The notes under the pieces are model-generated. The model was given only the letters and a program-made list of their open reading frames with translations. It ran no database searches and was not told the origin of the DNA. A DNA stretch of 64,000 nucleotides, taken from the NCBI GenBank assembly GCA_016711295.1, contig JADJTE010000001.1, forward strand, positions 558,001 through 622,000. Direction: 5' to 3'. Both the position numbers and the translations under genes were made by a program. Source of the stretch: Sphingobacteriales bacterium (GTDB taxonomy: Bacteria; Bacteroidota; Bacteroidia; Chitinophagales; UBA2359). Of this stretch, positions 48,356-57,362 are shown piece after piece; position 1 is the first letter of the stretch; every line of letters begins with the position of its first letter.

Positions 48356-50809
48356 TTATACAGATATGGCTAATCCGTAGCGGCGGGCTAAGTATTGGGT
48401 CAGTCCATAAGTAAGCAGCACTACCGAAATGGCACTACAAGGCATCAGGATAGCCGCTACTACGGGCGAGAGCTTGCCTTGTAGTGCAAAACTCAGCCCG
48501 ATGGCATTGTAGGCAAAAGAAATCATAAAGCTGAACAAAATAATTTTTCTGCCCGCTTGTGCAAAGCCTATCAATGCTGCTAATTGGTTCAGTCTATCGG
48601 CAGCCATTACACCGTCCGAAGCGGGCGTAAAGGCGTTAGCACCGTCAGCAACGGCAATCCCAACATTACTTCTTTTCAGGGCTGCCGCATCGTTCAGCCC
48701 GTCGCCTACCATCATTACTTGGGCCTGTTGCTGGTCTTGTAGTTGTGTTATATAGTTTAGTTTGTCATCGGGTTTCTGGTCAAATCGAATATCGGCTGCT
48801 TGTCCCAATAAGGTGCGAATAGCGGGCATCTCGGCGGCATTATCGCCCGACAGCAGGGCAAGGGAAAATTTTTGGCGCAAGCGCACAAATAAATCTTCTA
48901 ATCCAGAGCGGTAGGCATTAGATACCACAAAATAACCACGCACCACGCCGTCAATAGCTACCGACAAGGTATTGCTGCTTACTTTGGGGGCAGTTGCTCC
49001 TACAAACTGCCACGACCCTATTTTGACTGATTGTTCCTCGACCCAAGCCGCTATGCCTTGCCCAAGGGTCTCGCGATAATCGCGCACCACTATATCGGAG
49101 GTTTTTGCTTGGAGGTGCTCGGCTACGGCACGGCTAAGGGGGTGTTGGCTTTGGTTCAATACTGCCGCCACACATCTTCGTTCTTCTGCATTAAGTGCTA
49201 CACCTTCATAACGCACAGTGGCTTGTCGGCTGCGGGTCAGCGTACCTGTTTTGTCAAATACGAGATGGGTCAGCCCATTTATTTTTTCGATGATATCGGC
49301 ACTGCGCAAATACAAGCCGTTCAGTCCTAATATGCGTAGTATATTTCCGTTGGTATAAGTAGCGGCGAGCAGTAGCGTGCACGGGCAAGCTACTATCAAC
49401 ACAGTAGTCATAACAGTCCAAACTAAACTGTTTTGCCCCTGCCACCACCAATAAGCACCCGCTGCCAAGCCCAAGCCCAATACAACAAGGGTAAAATATT
49501 GGGCTACTATATCCAAAAAATTAGCTTTGGCACTTGGGGCATGCCCTGTTGCTGCATTGTTCCAGAGGTTGGTCAAGTAGCTTTGTGCTACTTCCTTGAC
49601 TACTACCAATTCTATCAATCCGCCCAATTGTTTGCCGCCTGCGTATATCAATCCGCCTTGGGTCACATTTACGGGCAGGGTTTCGCCGCTCACGAAGCTA
49701 TAATCTATTTCGGCATTGCCTTTGACCAATAGCGCATCGACAGGGATTAGCTCTTGGCTGCGCACTTGTATCAGGTCGTTGGTGCGTACTTGCTCGATGG
49801 GTGTAGCTATGGTTTGTCCGTTTCTGACTACCTGAACAGCAATAGGGAAAAACGACCTATAATCGCGGTCAAAAGAGATGCGCGTTTGGGTGCGTGCTTG
49901 TAGCCACCGCCCTATCAGCATAAAAAATACGATGCCCGCAAAACTGTCAAAATAGCCATTTCCCGTTTGTTGATATATTTCATAAATACTGCGAGCAAAG
50001 GTAATTATCAGCGCCAAGGCAATAGGTGCGTCGATATTGAGGTATCGATTTTTCAGTCCGTTCCAAGCTGATATAAAAAACTCGGAGGCACTATACAACA
50101 GCACGGGCAGGGATAATAATACAATAAGGCTGCGCAATACCATAGCTATCGATGGCTCAACGGCATCTTTGATAGCGAGATATTCGGGCAGGCTCATCAT
50201 CATGATATTGGCAAAACAAAATCCGGCTACGCCTATTTTGCGCAGTCGGCTGCGGTATGCCGCCGAATCTTTGGTGGTATCTGTCGGGGCTGCATCAAGC
50301 AGGGGTTCGTAGCCCAATTTTACTAATGTTTCGACTACGCCTCGCAAGGTGACGCGCTTAGGGTCGAAAGCAATAAAAATTTCTTTGGTCTCAAAATTGA
50401 CCCTTGATGACAAGATGCCTTCGTTGAGGCGGTATAAGTTTTCTAACAACCACCAACAGCTACTGCAATGTATTTGGGGTAGGAAAAGTGTCGTTTGGGC
50501 GCGTTTGCCGTCGTCGTATTGTATCCAGCGACGGCTTATTTCGGGTTGGTCTAAACTTGCCCAATAACTCGGCTGCATATCGTTTTCGGTATTGCGCGAT
50601 ATGCCCGGATGCTCATTGAGCAAATAGTAGTGGCAGAGGTTGTTTTGTTGCAACAGTTCAAAAACAGTCTTGCAGCCCTCACAACAAAAATGTTTACCAC
50701 TCTCAGCTACGATGTCGTGCTTGGGGCAAATTTCGCCACAATGGTCACACAAGGTAGGTGTTTGAACAGTAGTGGTATGGGCAGCAGTGGGCATACTATT
50801 GGGGGACAA
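48356..50809 (-). CDS. ccoI: CcoI/FixI copper-transporting P-type ATPase
   Basis: An 817-residue P1B-type ATPase. N-terminal Cys cluster (CDHCGEICPKHDI and FCCEGCKTVFELL) and an HMA domain (IHCSSCWWLLENL); eight helices; CPC-type transport motif ACPCTLLLAATYT; phosphorylation site DKTGTLTRS; hinge MVGDGLNDAAALKRSNVGIAV. CcoI delivers copper outward for cbb3 assembly. The Cys-rich start before HMA agrees with CcoI rather than CopA. First gene of the cco cluster in transcription order. Confidence 0.95.
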   Translation of the reverse strand: MSPNSMPTAAHTTTVQTPTLCDHCGEICPKHDIVAESGKHFCCEGCKTVFELLQQNNLCHYYLLNEHPGISRNTENDMQPSYWASLDQPEISRRWIQYDDGKRAQTTLFLPQIHCSSCWWLLENLYRLNEGILSSRVNFETKEIFIAFDPKRVTLRGVVETLVKLGYEPLLDAAPTDTTKDSAAYRSRLRKIGVAGFCFANIMMMSLPEYLAIKDAVEPSIAMVLRSLIVLLSLPVLLYSASEFFISAWNGLKNRYLNIDAPIALALIITFARSIYEIYQQTGNGYFDSFAGIVFFMLIGRWLQARTQTRISFDRDYRSFFPIAVQVVRNGQTIATPIEQVRTNDLIQVRSQELIPVDALLVKGNAEIDYSFVSGETLPVNVTQGGLIYAGGKQLGGLIELVVVKEVAQSYLTNLWNNAATGHAPSAKANFLDIVAQYFTLVVLGLGLAAGAYWWWQGQNSLVWTVMTTVLIVACPCTLLLAATYTNGNILRILGLNGLYLRSADIIEKINGLTHLVFDKTGTLTRSRQATVRYEGVALNAEERRCVAAVLNQSQHPLSRAVAEHLQAKTSDIVVRDYRETLGQGIAAWVEEQSVKIGSWQFVGATAPKVSSNTLSVAIDGVVRGYFVVSNAYRSGLEDLFVRLRQKFSLALLSGDNAAEMPAIRTLLGQAADIRFDQKPDDKLNYITQLQDQQQAQVMMVGDGLNDAAALKRSNVGIAVADGANAFTPASDGVMAADRLNQLAALIGFAQAGRKIILFSFMISFAYNAIGLSFALQGKLSPVVAAILMPCSAISVVLLTYGLTQYLARRYGLAISV

Positions 50810-50886
50810 ATGAAGTGTGGGCGCAGTGTTTTACATCAATAATAGCCACATCAATTAGGCATTACCGATAAGTTAGCAATTATTTT

Positions 50887-51000
50887 CGTAACTATCTATG
50901 GTATAGGGTTTTGGGTATGGGGTAATGAGCAATACTTATCTAATAATGCCTGACATCGCTGCATATTCGATTAGTTCCCCCTACAAGGCTAAATAGTTAC
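50887..51000 (+). repeat. MITE-like element, copy 5
   Basis: GTAACTATCTATGGTATAGGG at the left, CTAAATAGTTAC at the right. The flanks (TTATTTTC and TATTTTTC) are similar, weak for a duplication. It lies between ccoI and the next upstream gene, within the presumed operon or its promoter region. Confidence 0.85.
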
Positions 51001-51010
51001 TATTTTTCTA

Positions 51011-51532
51011 TTATTCTCCTTCCTTAGTGGATTCGGGTCGTGTGCCCGCCCATTTTTTCATACACGGGCATGAGCGCGTCCATTCTTCAAAATAGGCATA
51101 TCGGTCGGCATAGGCTAATAACAAGGATTGTTGTACATACACCAAAAAATCGAATATAGCGTGGTTGGCGGTTTGCACGTCGGAGGGTAGTTGTGCGTAG
51201 ATGTCTAAAGCTCTTTCTGTTAGGTCTGTTATTTTGTCTGCTTTGTTTTTGAGTAAAACATTTATTTCAAGTATATTTATCCCTTGTTCTGTCGCTTGTT
51301 GCTTGACAATAGGTTCGAGGGTTGGCAGTATCAATTTGGTGTCGTATTTCATCAACTGCACCACTTGCTCTTGGACAAGCATGAACAAACCGATGAGTTG
51401 TTGCTCTATATCTAATGCTTTCAGCCCTCCGTGCGACGAAGCTGCGCGGTCGAGCAGTTCTTGAGCGGTGGGATAGAGGTGGTCAGCAAACTGACTTATT
51501 AGTGAGTTGGCATCTTGGTGGCGTTGGCACAT
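51011..51532 (-). CDS. Unknown helical protein between the Fnr-like gene and ccoI
   Basis: A 173-residue protein that I do not recognise. It looks fully helical: SQFADHLYPTAQELLDRAAS, LIGLFMLVQEQVVQLM, VLLKNKADKITDLTERALDIYAQL. It ends with SCPCMKKWAG, a possible metal-binding CxC, then a charged tail. No signal peptide or membrane segment. Its place between an Fnr-type regulator and the oxidase locus suggests a role linked to low oxygen, by context only. It could be a hemerythrin-like four-helix bundle, but too few His residues are visible. Confidence 0.65.
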   Translation of the reverse strand: MCQRHQDANSLISQFADHLYPTAQELLDRAASSHGGLKALDIEQQLIGLFMLVQEQVVQLMKYDTKLILPTLEPIVKQQATEQGINILEINVLLKNKADKITDLTERALDIYAQLPSDVQTANHAIFDFLVYVQQSLLLAYADRYAYFEEWTRSCPCMKKWAGTRPESTKEGE

Positions 51533-51540
51533 AACAAAAT

Positions 51541-51579
51541 CGGAACTTTACGACATCGGATTGATGTTGCAAAGTTCCG
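51541..51579 (-). terminator. Hairpin downstream of the Fnr-like gene
   Basis: CGGAACTTT (51541-51549) pairs with AAAGTTCCG (51571-51579). On the minus strand it is followed by ATTTTGTTA. The position 100 bases after the regulator stop fits a terminator, with a spacer of 21 bases. Confidence 0.5.
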
Positions 51580-51674
51580 ATGCTTTGTCGGCTTCAACAA
51601 TGATAAACGATAGGCAAAAACCTGATTTTTATCAGTTTTTTGGTACTTTGGTGTGCTGTTCGCCAAAAATTGTA

Positions 51675-52382
51675 TTAGAAATCTATACCTGCTGTTCGCT
51701 GCAATCGGGCAAGGTCAAGTATTCTAATTTTTTTGCCTTCGGTAGCTATTATTTTATCGCTATTTAGCTCAGACAAAAATCGTATAGCGGTTTCGGTCGA
51801 AGTGCCTACATAATCGGCAATTTCTTCGCGGCTTAGTTTAATTTGTATTGTTTTTTGGTCGCTTTCCATGCCATAAACTGCCTTAAAAAATAGCAGGGCT
51901 TCTGCTACGCGCTCGCGCACATTTTTTTGCGACATCGAAACGATGTGTTGCTCGGCTTCTTTGAGGTTAGTTCCCAATAGTTTGATGAGCGACAAACTAA
52001 GTTGGGCATTTTGCTCTAACAAATTCAAAAATGTGTTTTTGGGTATGAAACACAAAGATGTATCTTCAATGACTATGGCGGAGCAGTGGTAGGGTTCGTC
52101 ACACAATAGGGCGCGGTAGCCTATAATATTGCCTTCTTTGGCAAAGCGCAGGATTTGCTCTTTGCCGTCGTGCCCCGTTATAAATAGTTTTATTTTGCCT
52201 GCATTGATACAATATAACCCCATGGGGTAGGAGTTTTCGGCAAAAACATATTGTCCTTTTTTAAAAACCATGCATGACTTGGCATTGTTCAACTGCTGTA
52301 GTTGGTCGGCGGGCAATGAGTTGAATACCGATAAGGGTCGGGCAGTACAAAACTCGCAGGAATGGCTTGTATTGCATTTCAT
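51675..52382 (-). CDS. Crp/Fnr-family transcription regulator
   Basis: A 235-residue regulator. N-terminal Cys residues at 3, 9 and 12 (CNTSHSCEFC) recall the iron-sulfur site of Fnr. A cyclic-nucleotide-like barrel includes GQYVFAENSYPMGLYCINAGKIKLF, and a winged helix-turn-helix follows: IKLSREEIADYVGTSTETAIRFLSEL. It most likely senses oxygen or redox state and controls the cco operon beside it. A fourth Cys (CFIPKNTFL) could complete a cluster. The exact ligand is not provable from sequence. Confidence 0.88.
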   Translation of the reverse strand: MKCNTSHSCEFCTARPLSVFNSLPADQLQQLNNAKSCMVFKKGQYVFAENSYPMGLYCINAGKIKLFITGHDGKEQILRFAKEGNIIGYRALLCDEPYHCSAIVIEDTSLCFIPKNTFLNLLEQNAQLSLSLIKLLGTNLKEAEQHIVSMSQKNVRERVAEALLFFKAVYGMESDQKTIQIKLSREEIADYVGTSTETAIRFLSELNSDKIIATEGKKIRILDLARLQRTAGIDF

Positions 52383-52413
52383 AATGGCTATGCTGTGTCG
52401 TGTTGTTGATATT

Positions 52414-53460
52414 TTATACTTCTTCTCTAAAATATAGTTTATAAAAATACATTTGTCGTTTTTCGTCGTAGCCGCGTTCTACATATTGTTCGGTCAGGTC
52501 TGATTTGAGTTTGATGTCGATGGCGGTATCTAATTGTATGAGGCTTTTAAATTTTCGTTTCATAGCTTTGACAGCGGGTTGCGAGATGCGAAATTCGTTT
52601 CCTGCTTCAAATTGGCGGTGCGATTCAAAATCTTCTTTGAATTGTTTAAATTCTTTAATGCGTTCGGGTTGTTCTATTACTTCGGTAGCAAACTCTTCGA
52701 GGTCAAAGCTATCATGCTCGGCAAAATAATTGAGCGATTTGCTCATAAATACGATTTGGTCTTTGCGCGTTTCGTCGGTTGTAAATATTTCGTCGCTAAA
52801 CTCTTGGCATAGTTCTATGACGTTTTGGGTGGTAAAGGAGCGGTCGTGCACTCGTTCGATGCGCAAGAAGTCGTCTTTCCAATATTGTGCTTCGTTATTT
52901 TTGGCTAATTTATCGACCATTGCCACCCGAAATCCGTTGTCGCCGTCGGTATTGAATATCAAGCAGCCTTTGTCCAATTTTCGGATATTGATGCCGTGCT
53001 CATAACTGAGGTGCAATTGTCCGCTTTGGTCGCTTGGTTTGAGGTAAATGTCCTTGTTTTCCGATTTAAAAATGCCAATGGCATCGGTTAGTTCGTCGTC
53101 TAATTGGCAGTCGGTAAAATAGGCAATATACAACTCGCCGCTTTGTATTTTGGGGTGCGACGATTGGTTATAGAGGTGTCGGGCAATATGTACAGATTGT
53201 TCGTAGAGGCTCTTCGGGTGGTCGAATATAGCACTGCAATAGTTATATAGCTCGTTGAGTGCCAAGTCGCTATCATGCGCAAATCGGTAGGTTTCGTCTT
53301 GTTTGAAAGGTATCAAAAAATAATCCATCAGCAGGGTGCGCAATTGTTCGTCTTCGAGGTCGTACAATTCGGGTGCTATCAACATACCCTCGCCGCGCAA
53401 TTTGTTGCCTACTCGGTGCACGGCAAGGGCTTTAAAATTGACTTGTGTAAATGAAATCAT
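52414..53460 (-). CDS. Nucleoid-associated protein (NdpA/YejK type)
   Basis: A 348-residue protein starting MISFTQVNFKALAVHRVGNKLRGEGM, the usual beginning of this family in Bacteroidota. It contains SGELYIAYFTDCQLDDELTDAIGIFKSE and DGDNGFRVAMVDKLAKNNEAQYW. ATG at 53460 is preferred over 53604, because the longer form adds a region that overlaps the upstream terminator hairpin. NdpA proteins bind DNA and some relate to phage defence; role here unknown. Confidence 0.85.
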   Translation of the reverse strand: MISFTQVNFKALAVHRVGNKLRGEGMLIAPELYDLEDEQLRTLLMDYFLIPFKQDETYRFAHDSDLALNELYNYCSAIFDHPKSLYEQSVHIARHLYNQSSHPKIQSGELYIAYFTDCQLDDELTDAIGIFKSENKDIYLKPSDQSGQLHLSYEHGINIRKLDKGCLIFNTDGDNGFRVAMVDKLAKNNEAQYWKDDFLRIERVHDRSFTTQNVIELCQEFSDEIFTTDETRKDQIVFMSKSLNYFAEHDSFDLEEFATEVIEQPERIKEFKQFKEDFESHRQFEAGNEFRISQPAVKAMKRKFKSLIQLDTAIDIKLKSDLTEQYVERGYDEKRQMYFYKLYFREEV

Positions 53461-53486
53461 GAATTTATATTGTTGGCAGTTGGGCA

Positions 53487-53537
53487 AAATACCAAGCAAC
53501 GCTTGCCAATTAAGAGCGGTCGTTGCTTGGTGGTATT
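53487..53537 (-). terminator. Terminator after the Cys-rich secreted protein gene
   Basis: AATACCAAGCAACG (53488-53501) pairs with CGTTGCTTGG-tgg-TATT (53521-53537), a stem with a three-base bulge, then TTTGCC on the minus strand. Confidence 0.7.
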
Positions 53538-53554
53538 TAGGATAGGTTTTGCGG

Positions 53555-54856
53555 TTAGCAACCGGGGCAGGTGCCGATGATGAGTCCTTGTGGGTCAAGC
53601 ACAAAACTGATTCCTAAATGCCCTGTATTGGCGATGCACATATTATAATCTTTATACGTCACCATCAAGTCAAAATTGCAGTCGGTTTTGTTATAGGCGC
53701 GTATAGTGCTGGCATGGGTACGCCACACCAAAAAATCGCTGGTAACGGGGTTGGTATTGGTTACTATTCGCCCGTCGCCATTGAAGTCGCCTGCTTTCAT
53801 GCCATAATAATAAATATTGTCGAATGGCGTAGGGCTGGGGTCATAGTCTTCGAGGAGAGATTGTTGGTTAGTTCCTCGTGCGCCCTGCATACCATAACTA
53901 AAATCGTAGGCTTGGGCAGTAGAGCAAAATACGGGTACGGCACTCATAAGTGCTACATGGTTTCGCGCTCGCACTATGATATAGTAGTTAGTATTGGGTG
54001 TGGCACCGTCGATGCGCACCCCGCGCGAGGTATCGGACGCGGCACGCAGTTGTCCGTTGCTCAATAAGATACCCGCACCTTCGCCTACCAAACAACTGGG
54101 GTTTTTGCTGTCGCGTAGCTCGACCATCATCCAATCAACGGCATTAGTGGGTATGGCAGATGCCGATGCAAAGCTTTCTGTGCCTGTATAAGTCCAGGGG
54201 CTGATAGTAAAGGGCTGTGCAGTAGGTAGCAAACCCGCGCTGCGTAGGTTGGTATTCATCAAGCCGTGCGAGCCCGCTATATATGCGCCTTCCAAAAATA
54301 CTTTTGCCTTTACTTCTACATAAGGAGTAGTAGTGGTTGGTACTGGCGTATGGGTGCAACCGAGCTGCGAGCTGGCGGCATCAATAGTATTGGGGTTATT
54401 ATCGTTGCACACCAAGCAAGCAATGCTATCTAAGGCAGTAGTGCAGAGGTTGTCCCAGGTATCCATACAACAACCGCCGTCGAAATAAAACAACTCGAAT
54501 AGTACGCCATCAATGGCATTGGGCGGATTGGGTCCGGGAGGCGGCGTGCTGGTAGAATAGGAAGGGCAGGGCGAGGGGCAAAAAGGCATTGGTTTGTTAG
54601 AGCAGCCCGTAGGTTTGCATTGCTCAACGATGCAAGCATTGCTGCTTGTGGGACAATGGCTTAGGAACAAATTGAGGCAAAATGTACTAAACTCAGTACT
54701 GCAACAAAGCGGGTAAGTAGTCAAGAAGCTACTCATACAAGGGTAGCTGCTGGGATAGGGCGGCGGAAATGCCGATTGGTATGACGCGCAGGTTTCTTGT
54801 GCTTGTAACAAATGGGTGATCAACACAAGAACAATAGTAGTAATTGCCTTTTTCAT
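53555..54856 (-). CDS. Secreted Cys-rich protein with dockerin-like end
   Basis: A 433-residue protein with signal peptide (MKKAITTIVLVLITHLLQAQ). The N-terminal third has many Cys, with two CC-x10-ish-C units: LCCSTEFSTFCLNL and GGCCMDTWDNLCTTALDSIACLVC. This CC..WD..C pattern is typical of large exoproteins in the phylum. Then a beta region (VEVKAKVFLEGAY) and a dockerin-like stretch (YYYGMKAGDFNGDGRI, and VTSDFLVW) that could bind calcium. Function unknown; probably an extracellular surface protein. No T9SS signal at the end (last residues IIGTCPGC). Confidence 0.75.
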   Translation of the reverse strand: MKKAITTIVLVLITHLLQAQETCASYQSAFPPPYPSSYPCMSSFLTTYPLCCSTEFSTFCLNLFLSHCPTSSNACIVEQCKPTGCSNKPMPFCPSPCPSYSTSTPPPGPNPPNAIDGVLFELFYFDGGCCMDTWDNLCTTALDSIACLVCNDNNPNTIDAASSQLGCTHTPVPTTTTPYVEVKAKVFLEGAYIAGSHGLMNTNLRSAGLLPTAQPFTISPWTYTGTESFASASAIPTNAVDWMMVELRDSKNPSCLVGEGAGILLSNGQLRAASDTSRGVRIDGATPNTNYYIIVRARNHVALMSAVPVFCSTAQAYDFSYGMQGARGTNQQSLLEDYDPSPTPFDNIYYYGMKAGDFNGDGRIVTNTNPVTSDFLVWRTHASTIRAYNKTDCNFDLMVTYKDYNMCIANTGHLGISFVLDPQGLIIGTCPGC

Positions 54857-54982
54857 AGATATAGAATGGGTTTGAAAGTGGGGTAGAAATGAGTTGAGTT
54901 ACGGTTATTCGTATATATTTTAGCTTATTATAAAAACAAACACAACCTGTTCAGCATTTTGACACCTTATTGCCGAGTTACG

Positions 54983-55456
54983 TTATGGCTTATTGACCAA
55001 ATGCTGGTATTCGGGAAACAATTCGGGGTGTTCGCGGATAAATTGTTTCCATTCGGGAGACAATTGCGCCCACCATTGGTCGGGGCTATAGTTCAGAAAA
55101 TCGGCGGATTGCCCTTGAAAAGCGGGTGCTTGGTTCTGAACGGGCGTAGGGTTGGCGGGTTCGGGTTCGAGGTCGGGGTCTGCGTCGATATAGGGTTTTA
55201 GGTAGGGATAAACGTTGGGATTTTGGCGTAAATAATTTCGGCGGGCGGGCGATAGGCTGTGCCACCGTTCTTCGGGGGTCATTTTCTGAAACTCCTCGTA
55301 AGTAGGCTGCGCTTGGGGCTGTCCCAAGGCGGAGTTTTGGGTTGTTGGGGTATCTGTACTATCCTTGCTTTCGCGAGCCGAGTTACAAGCAAATACGCCT
55401 GATAATAAGCCAATTATCATCGCCCAATAAACATAGGCAGGAATTAGTTGTTTCAT
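54983..55456 (-). CDS. Lipoprotein with two internal repeats
   Basis: About 157 residues. ATG at 55456 starts MKQLIPAYVYWAMIIGLLSGVFAC, a lipoprotein signal with Cys after GVFA. The mature part has two related units: TPEERWHSLSPARRNYLR with NPNVYPYLK, and SPDQWWAQLSPEWKQFIR with HPELFPEYQ. The pattern is (S/T)P-x-x-(R/W)W-x-x-LSP-x-x-x-x-(Y/F)(L/I)R. Pro/Gln/Glu-rich linkers separate them. I know no family for it. A TAGCTTTG box (55459-55466) ends at the start codon. Confidence 0.65.
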   Translation of the reverse strand: MKQLIPAYVYWAMIIGLLSGVFACNSARESKDSTDTPTTQNSALGQPQAQPTYEEFQKMTPEERWHSLSPARRNYLRQNPNVYPYLKPYIDADPDLEPEPANPTPVQNQAPAFQGQSADFLNYSPDQWWAQLSPEWKQFIREHPELFPEYQHLVNKP

Positions 55457-55628
55457 GGCAAAGCTATCGATTTTTGCATTAGAGTAGGTTTGCAAACACA
55501 ATATACACATATTGGATATTGTGACATTTTTACTTGAAATTAAACCTAAATTTATCTACAAAGGTAGTACTTTTTGGCGAATTGTTTGCCTATTAGTAGC
55601 TTTAGTTTTATCGGCGACATTTTTGCCG

Positions 55629-55636
55629 TATCTTTG
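55629..55636 (+). promoter_or_regulatory. -7 box TATCTTTG of the FAD oxidoreductase gene
   Basis: TAnnTTTG box; leader about 50 bases before the ATG at 55692. Confidence 0.5.
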
Positions 55637-55691
55637 CTTAACATTCACCGCCATTGCGTAGTGCTGCGAGGCGATTTCTTTTTTTTCTTGT

Positions 55692-56963
55692 ATGCCTAAA
55701 CACCAAGTTGTTATTATAGGAGCGGGTTTGTCGGGTTTGTCGGCAGCCATTCAGTTGCAAAATGAGGGTATCGACCTCAAAATACTCGAATCCTCCGACT
55801 CGCCAGGTGGCAGGTTGCGTACTGACCGCATCGACGGATTTTTGCTCGACCGCGGTTTTCAGGTCTTGCCTACTGCTTATCCCGAACTGCACCAGCCCCC
55901 CGTTGATTTAAATGCCCTGCAACTACACCATTTCTCGCCCGGTGCTTGTATTTATTCCGACCAACAATTGCATCGCCTCGCCGACCCGTTCCAGCAGCCA
56001 TTACAAGCGTTTTCTGCGCTATTTTCGCCGCTTACTACTTGGAATGATAAAATCAAAGTGATAGCACTGCGCAATAGGCTTCGCCGCCTAAGCATTGCCC
56101 AAATTTTTGAACAGCCCGAAGTAAGCACTGCTCAATTGCTGCGCGATTGGAATTTCTCGCCCCGATTTATCCAAACCTTTTTGCGCCCCCTACTAACGGG
56201 CATGTTGCTCGACCCACATTTGCAAACATCAAGCCGTATGGCTGAGTTCATACTCAAAATGTTTGCCGAAGGCAGCATGGCACTGCCCCACAACGGCATA
56301 GAAGCCCTCCCCCGCCAATTAGCCGCCCAGCTACAACCCCATACTTTACTATTGCAACAAACAGCAGTAAAGATAGAAAATAATAAGGTGAAAACCGCAA
56401 CAGGCGATACCTACGAAGCAGAAATTATTATCGTAGCCACCGATGCCGACCAAGCCCGACAACTTTTGGGCGATTCGTTTGTTCGTGTAAAATCGGCATA
56501 TACCGCTAAATGCCTCTATTTCTCGACCGACAAAGCACCTATCGACGATTCGGTGCTGCTGCTCAATGGCAATGCCGACGGGTTGGTCAATCATATGTGC
56601 ATACCCAGTTTGGTCAATCCAAACTATGCACCCGTCGACCGCCATTTGGTATCGGTGTCTGTAGTAAAGGATACGGGCAATATGGACGACAATACATTGC
56701 AGAATGTGGTTAAAAAGGAATTGCGTGCTTGGTTCAAAAAAGAGGTACGCTATTGGGAACACCTCAAAACATACCACCTCGCCAACGCACTACCTGCTAT
56801 GCACCAGATTCGCATACCTGAGAAACAACATATTCAGCCCGTTCTGCCATATATATTTATGTGCGGCGACCATACACATAGCCCTTCTATCAATGCCGCC
56901 TTAGAGTCGGGGCGTTATACTGCCCATGCCGTATCGTGGCATTTAGCCTTAAACAAAAAGTAG
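55692..56963 (+). CDS. FAD-dependent oxidoreductase (amine oxidase/desaturase-like)
   Basis: A 423-residue protein with the dinucleotide fold VVIIGAGLSGLSAAIQLQNEG, then the FAD-binding SSDSPGGRLRTDRIDGFLLDRGFQVLP and a C-terminal IFMCGDHTHSPSINAALESGRYTA. It resembles the family of protoporphyrinogen oxidase, carotenoid desaturases and amine oxidases. The substrate cannot be read from sequence. The stop codon TAG (56961-56963) is formed by the left end of MITE copy 6, so the original end may have been different. Confidence 0.88.
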   Translation: MPKHQVVIIGAGLSGLSAAIQLQNEGIDLKILESSDSPGGRLRTDRIDGFLLDRGFQVLPTAYPELHQPPVDLNALQLHHFSPGACIYSDQQLHRLADPFQQPLQAFSALFSPLTTWNDKIKVIALRNRLRRLSIAQIFEQPEVSTAQLLRDWNFSPRFIQTFLRPLLTGMLLDPHLQTSSRMAEFILKMFAEGSMALPHNGIEALPRQLAAQLQPHTLLLQQTAVKIENNKVKTATGDTYEAEIIIVATDADQARQLLGDSFVRVKSAYTAKCLYFSTDKAPIDDSVLLLNGNADGLVNHMCIPSLVNPNYAPVDRHLVSVSVVKDTGNMDDNTLQNVVKKELRAWFKKEVRYWEHLKTYHLANALPAMHQIRIPEKQHIQPVLPYIFMCGDHTHSPSINAALESGRYTAHAVSWHLALNKK

Positions 56964-57068
56964 CTATTTAGGGTATAGGGTTTTGGGTATGGGGTAATGA
57001 GCAATATTTATCTAATAATGCCTGACATCGCTGCATATTCGATTAGTTCCTCCTACAAGGCAAAATCA
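56960..57068 (+). repeat. MITE-like element, copy 6, ending a coding frame
   Basis: GTAGCTATTTAGGGTATAGGG at the left; right end degenerate (CTACAAGGCAAAATC). The G tract is complete. No target duplication remains. Its first bases give the stop codon of the gene upstream. Confidence 0.85.
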
Positions 57069-57079
57069 ATATTCAAAAC

Positions 57080-57250
57080 TTAAACAGAACTACAACGACC
57101 TTTTTTTGCATTTAAGCAAAAATGCGTACACCTATCATCTAAATTATCGATGCGTATGCCTTTTGGATTAGAATCGAGCAAATATATGCCGTTTTTCGCC
57201 ATTTTCCAGAAATCCAAACTGCCATCATATACGGTCGAGGGCACGTTTTT
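57080..57250 (-). pseudogene. Possible gene remnant, minus strand
   Basis: An open stretch reads TVYDGSLDFWKMAKNGIYLLDS then NPKGIRIDNLDDRC and ends at a TAA (57080). It looks more like real protein (GIYLLDSNP recalls WD40/TolB-like segments) than chance, but has no start and no family assigned. It is flanked by the MITE. Low confidence. The rest of 57251-57362 shows nothing. Confidence 0.25.
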
Positions 57251-57362
57251 TTATGACCAATCACCTAACCGCCCACATTCGCCGCTAAGCCCAAGCCCAA
57301 TCACCGCACGCGATTGCTAAATCCTACGCGCCCCTTTCTGTTTCTCAGCCTCACCAAGATAT

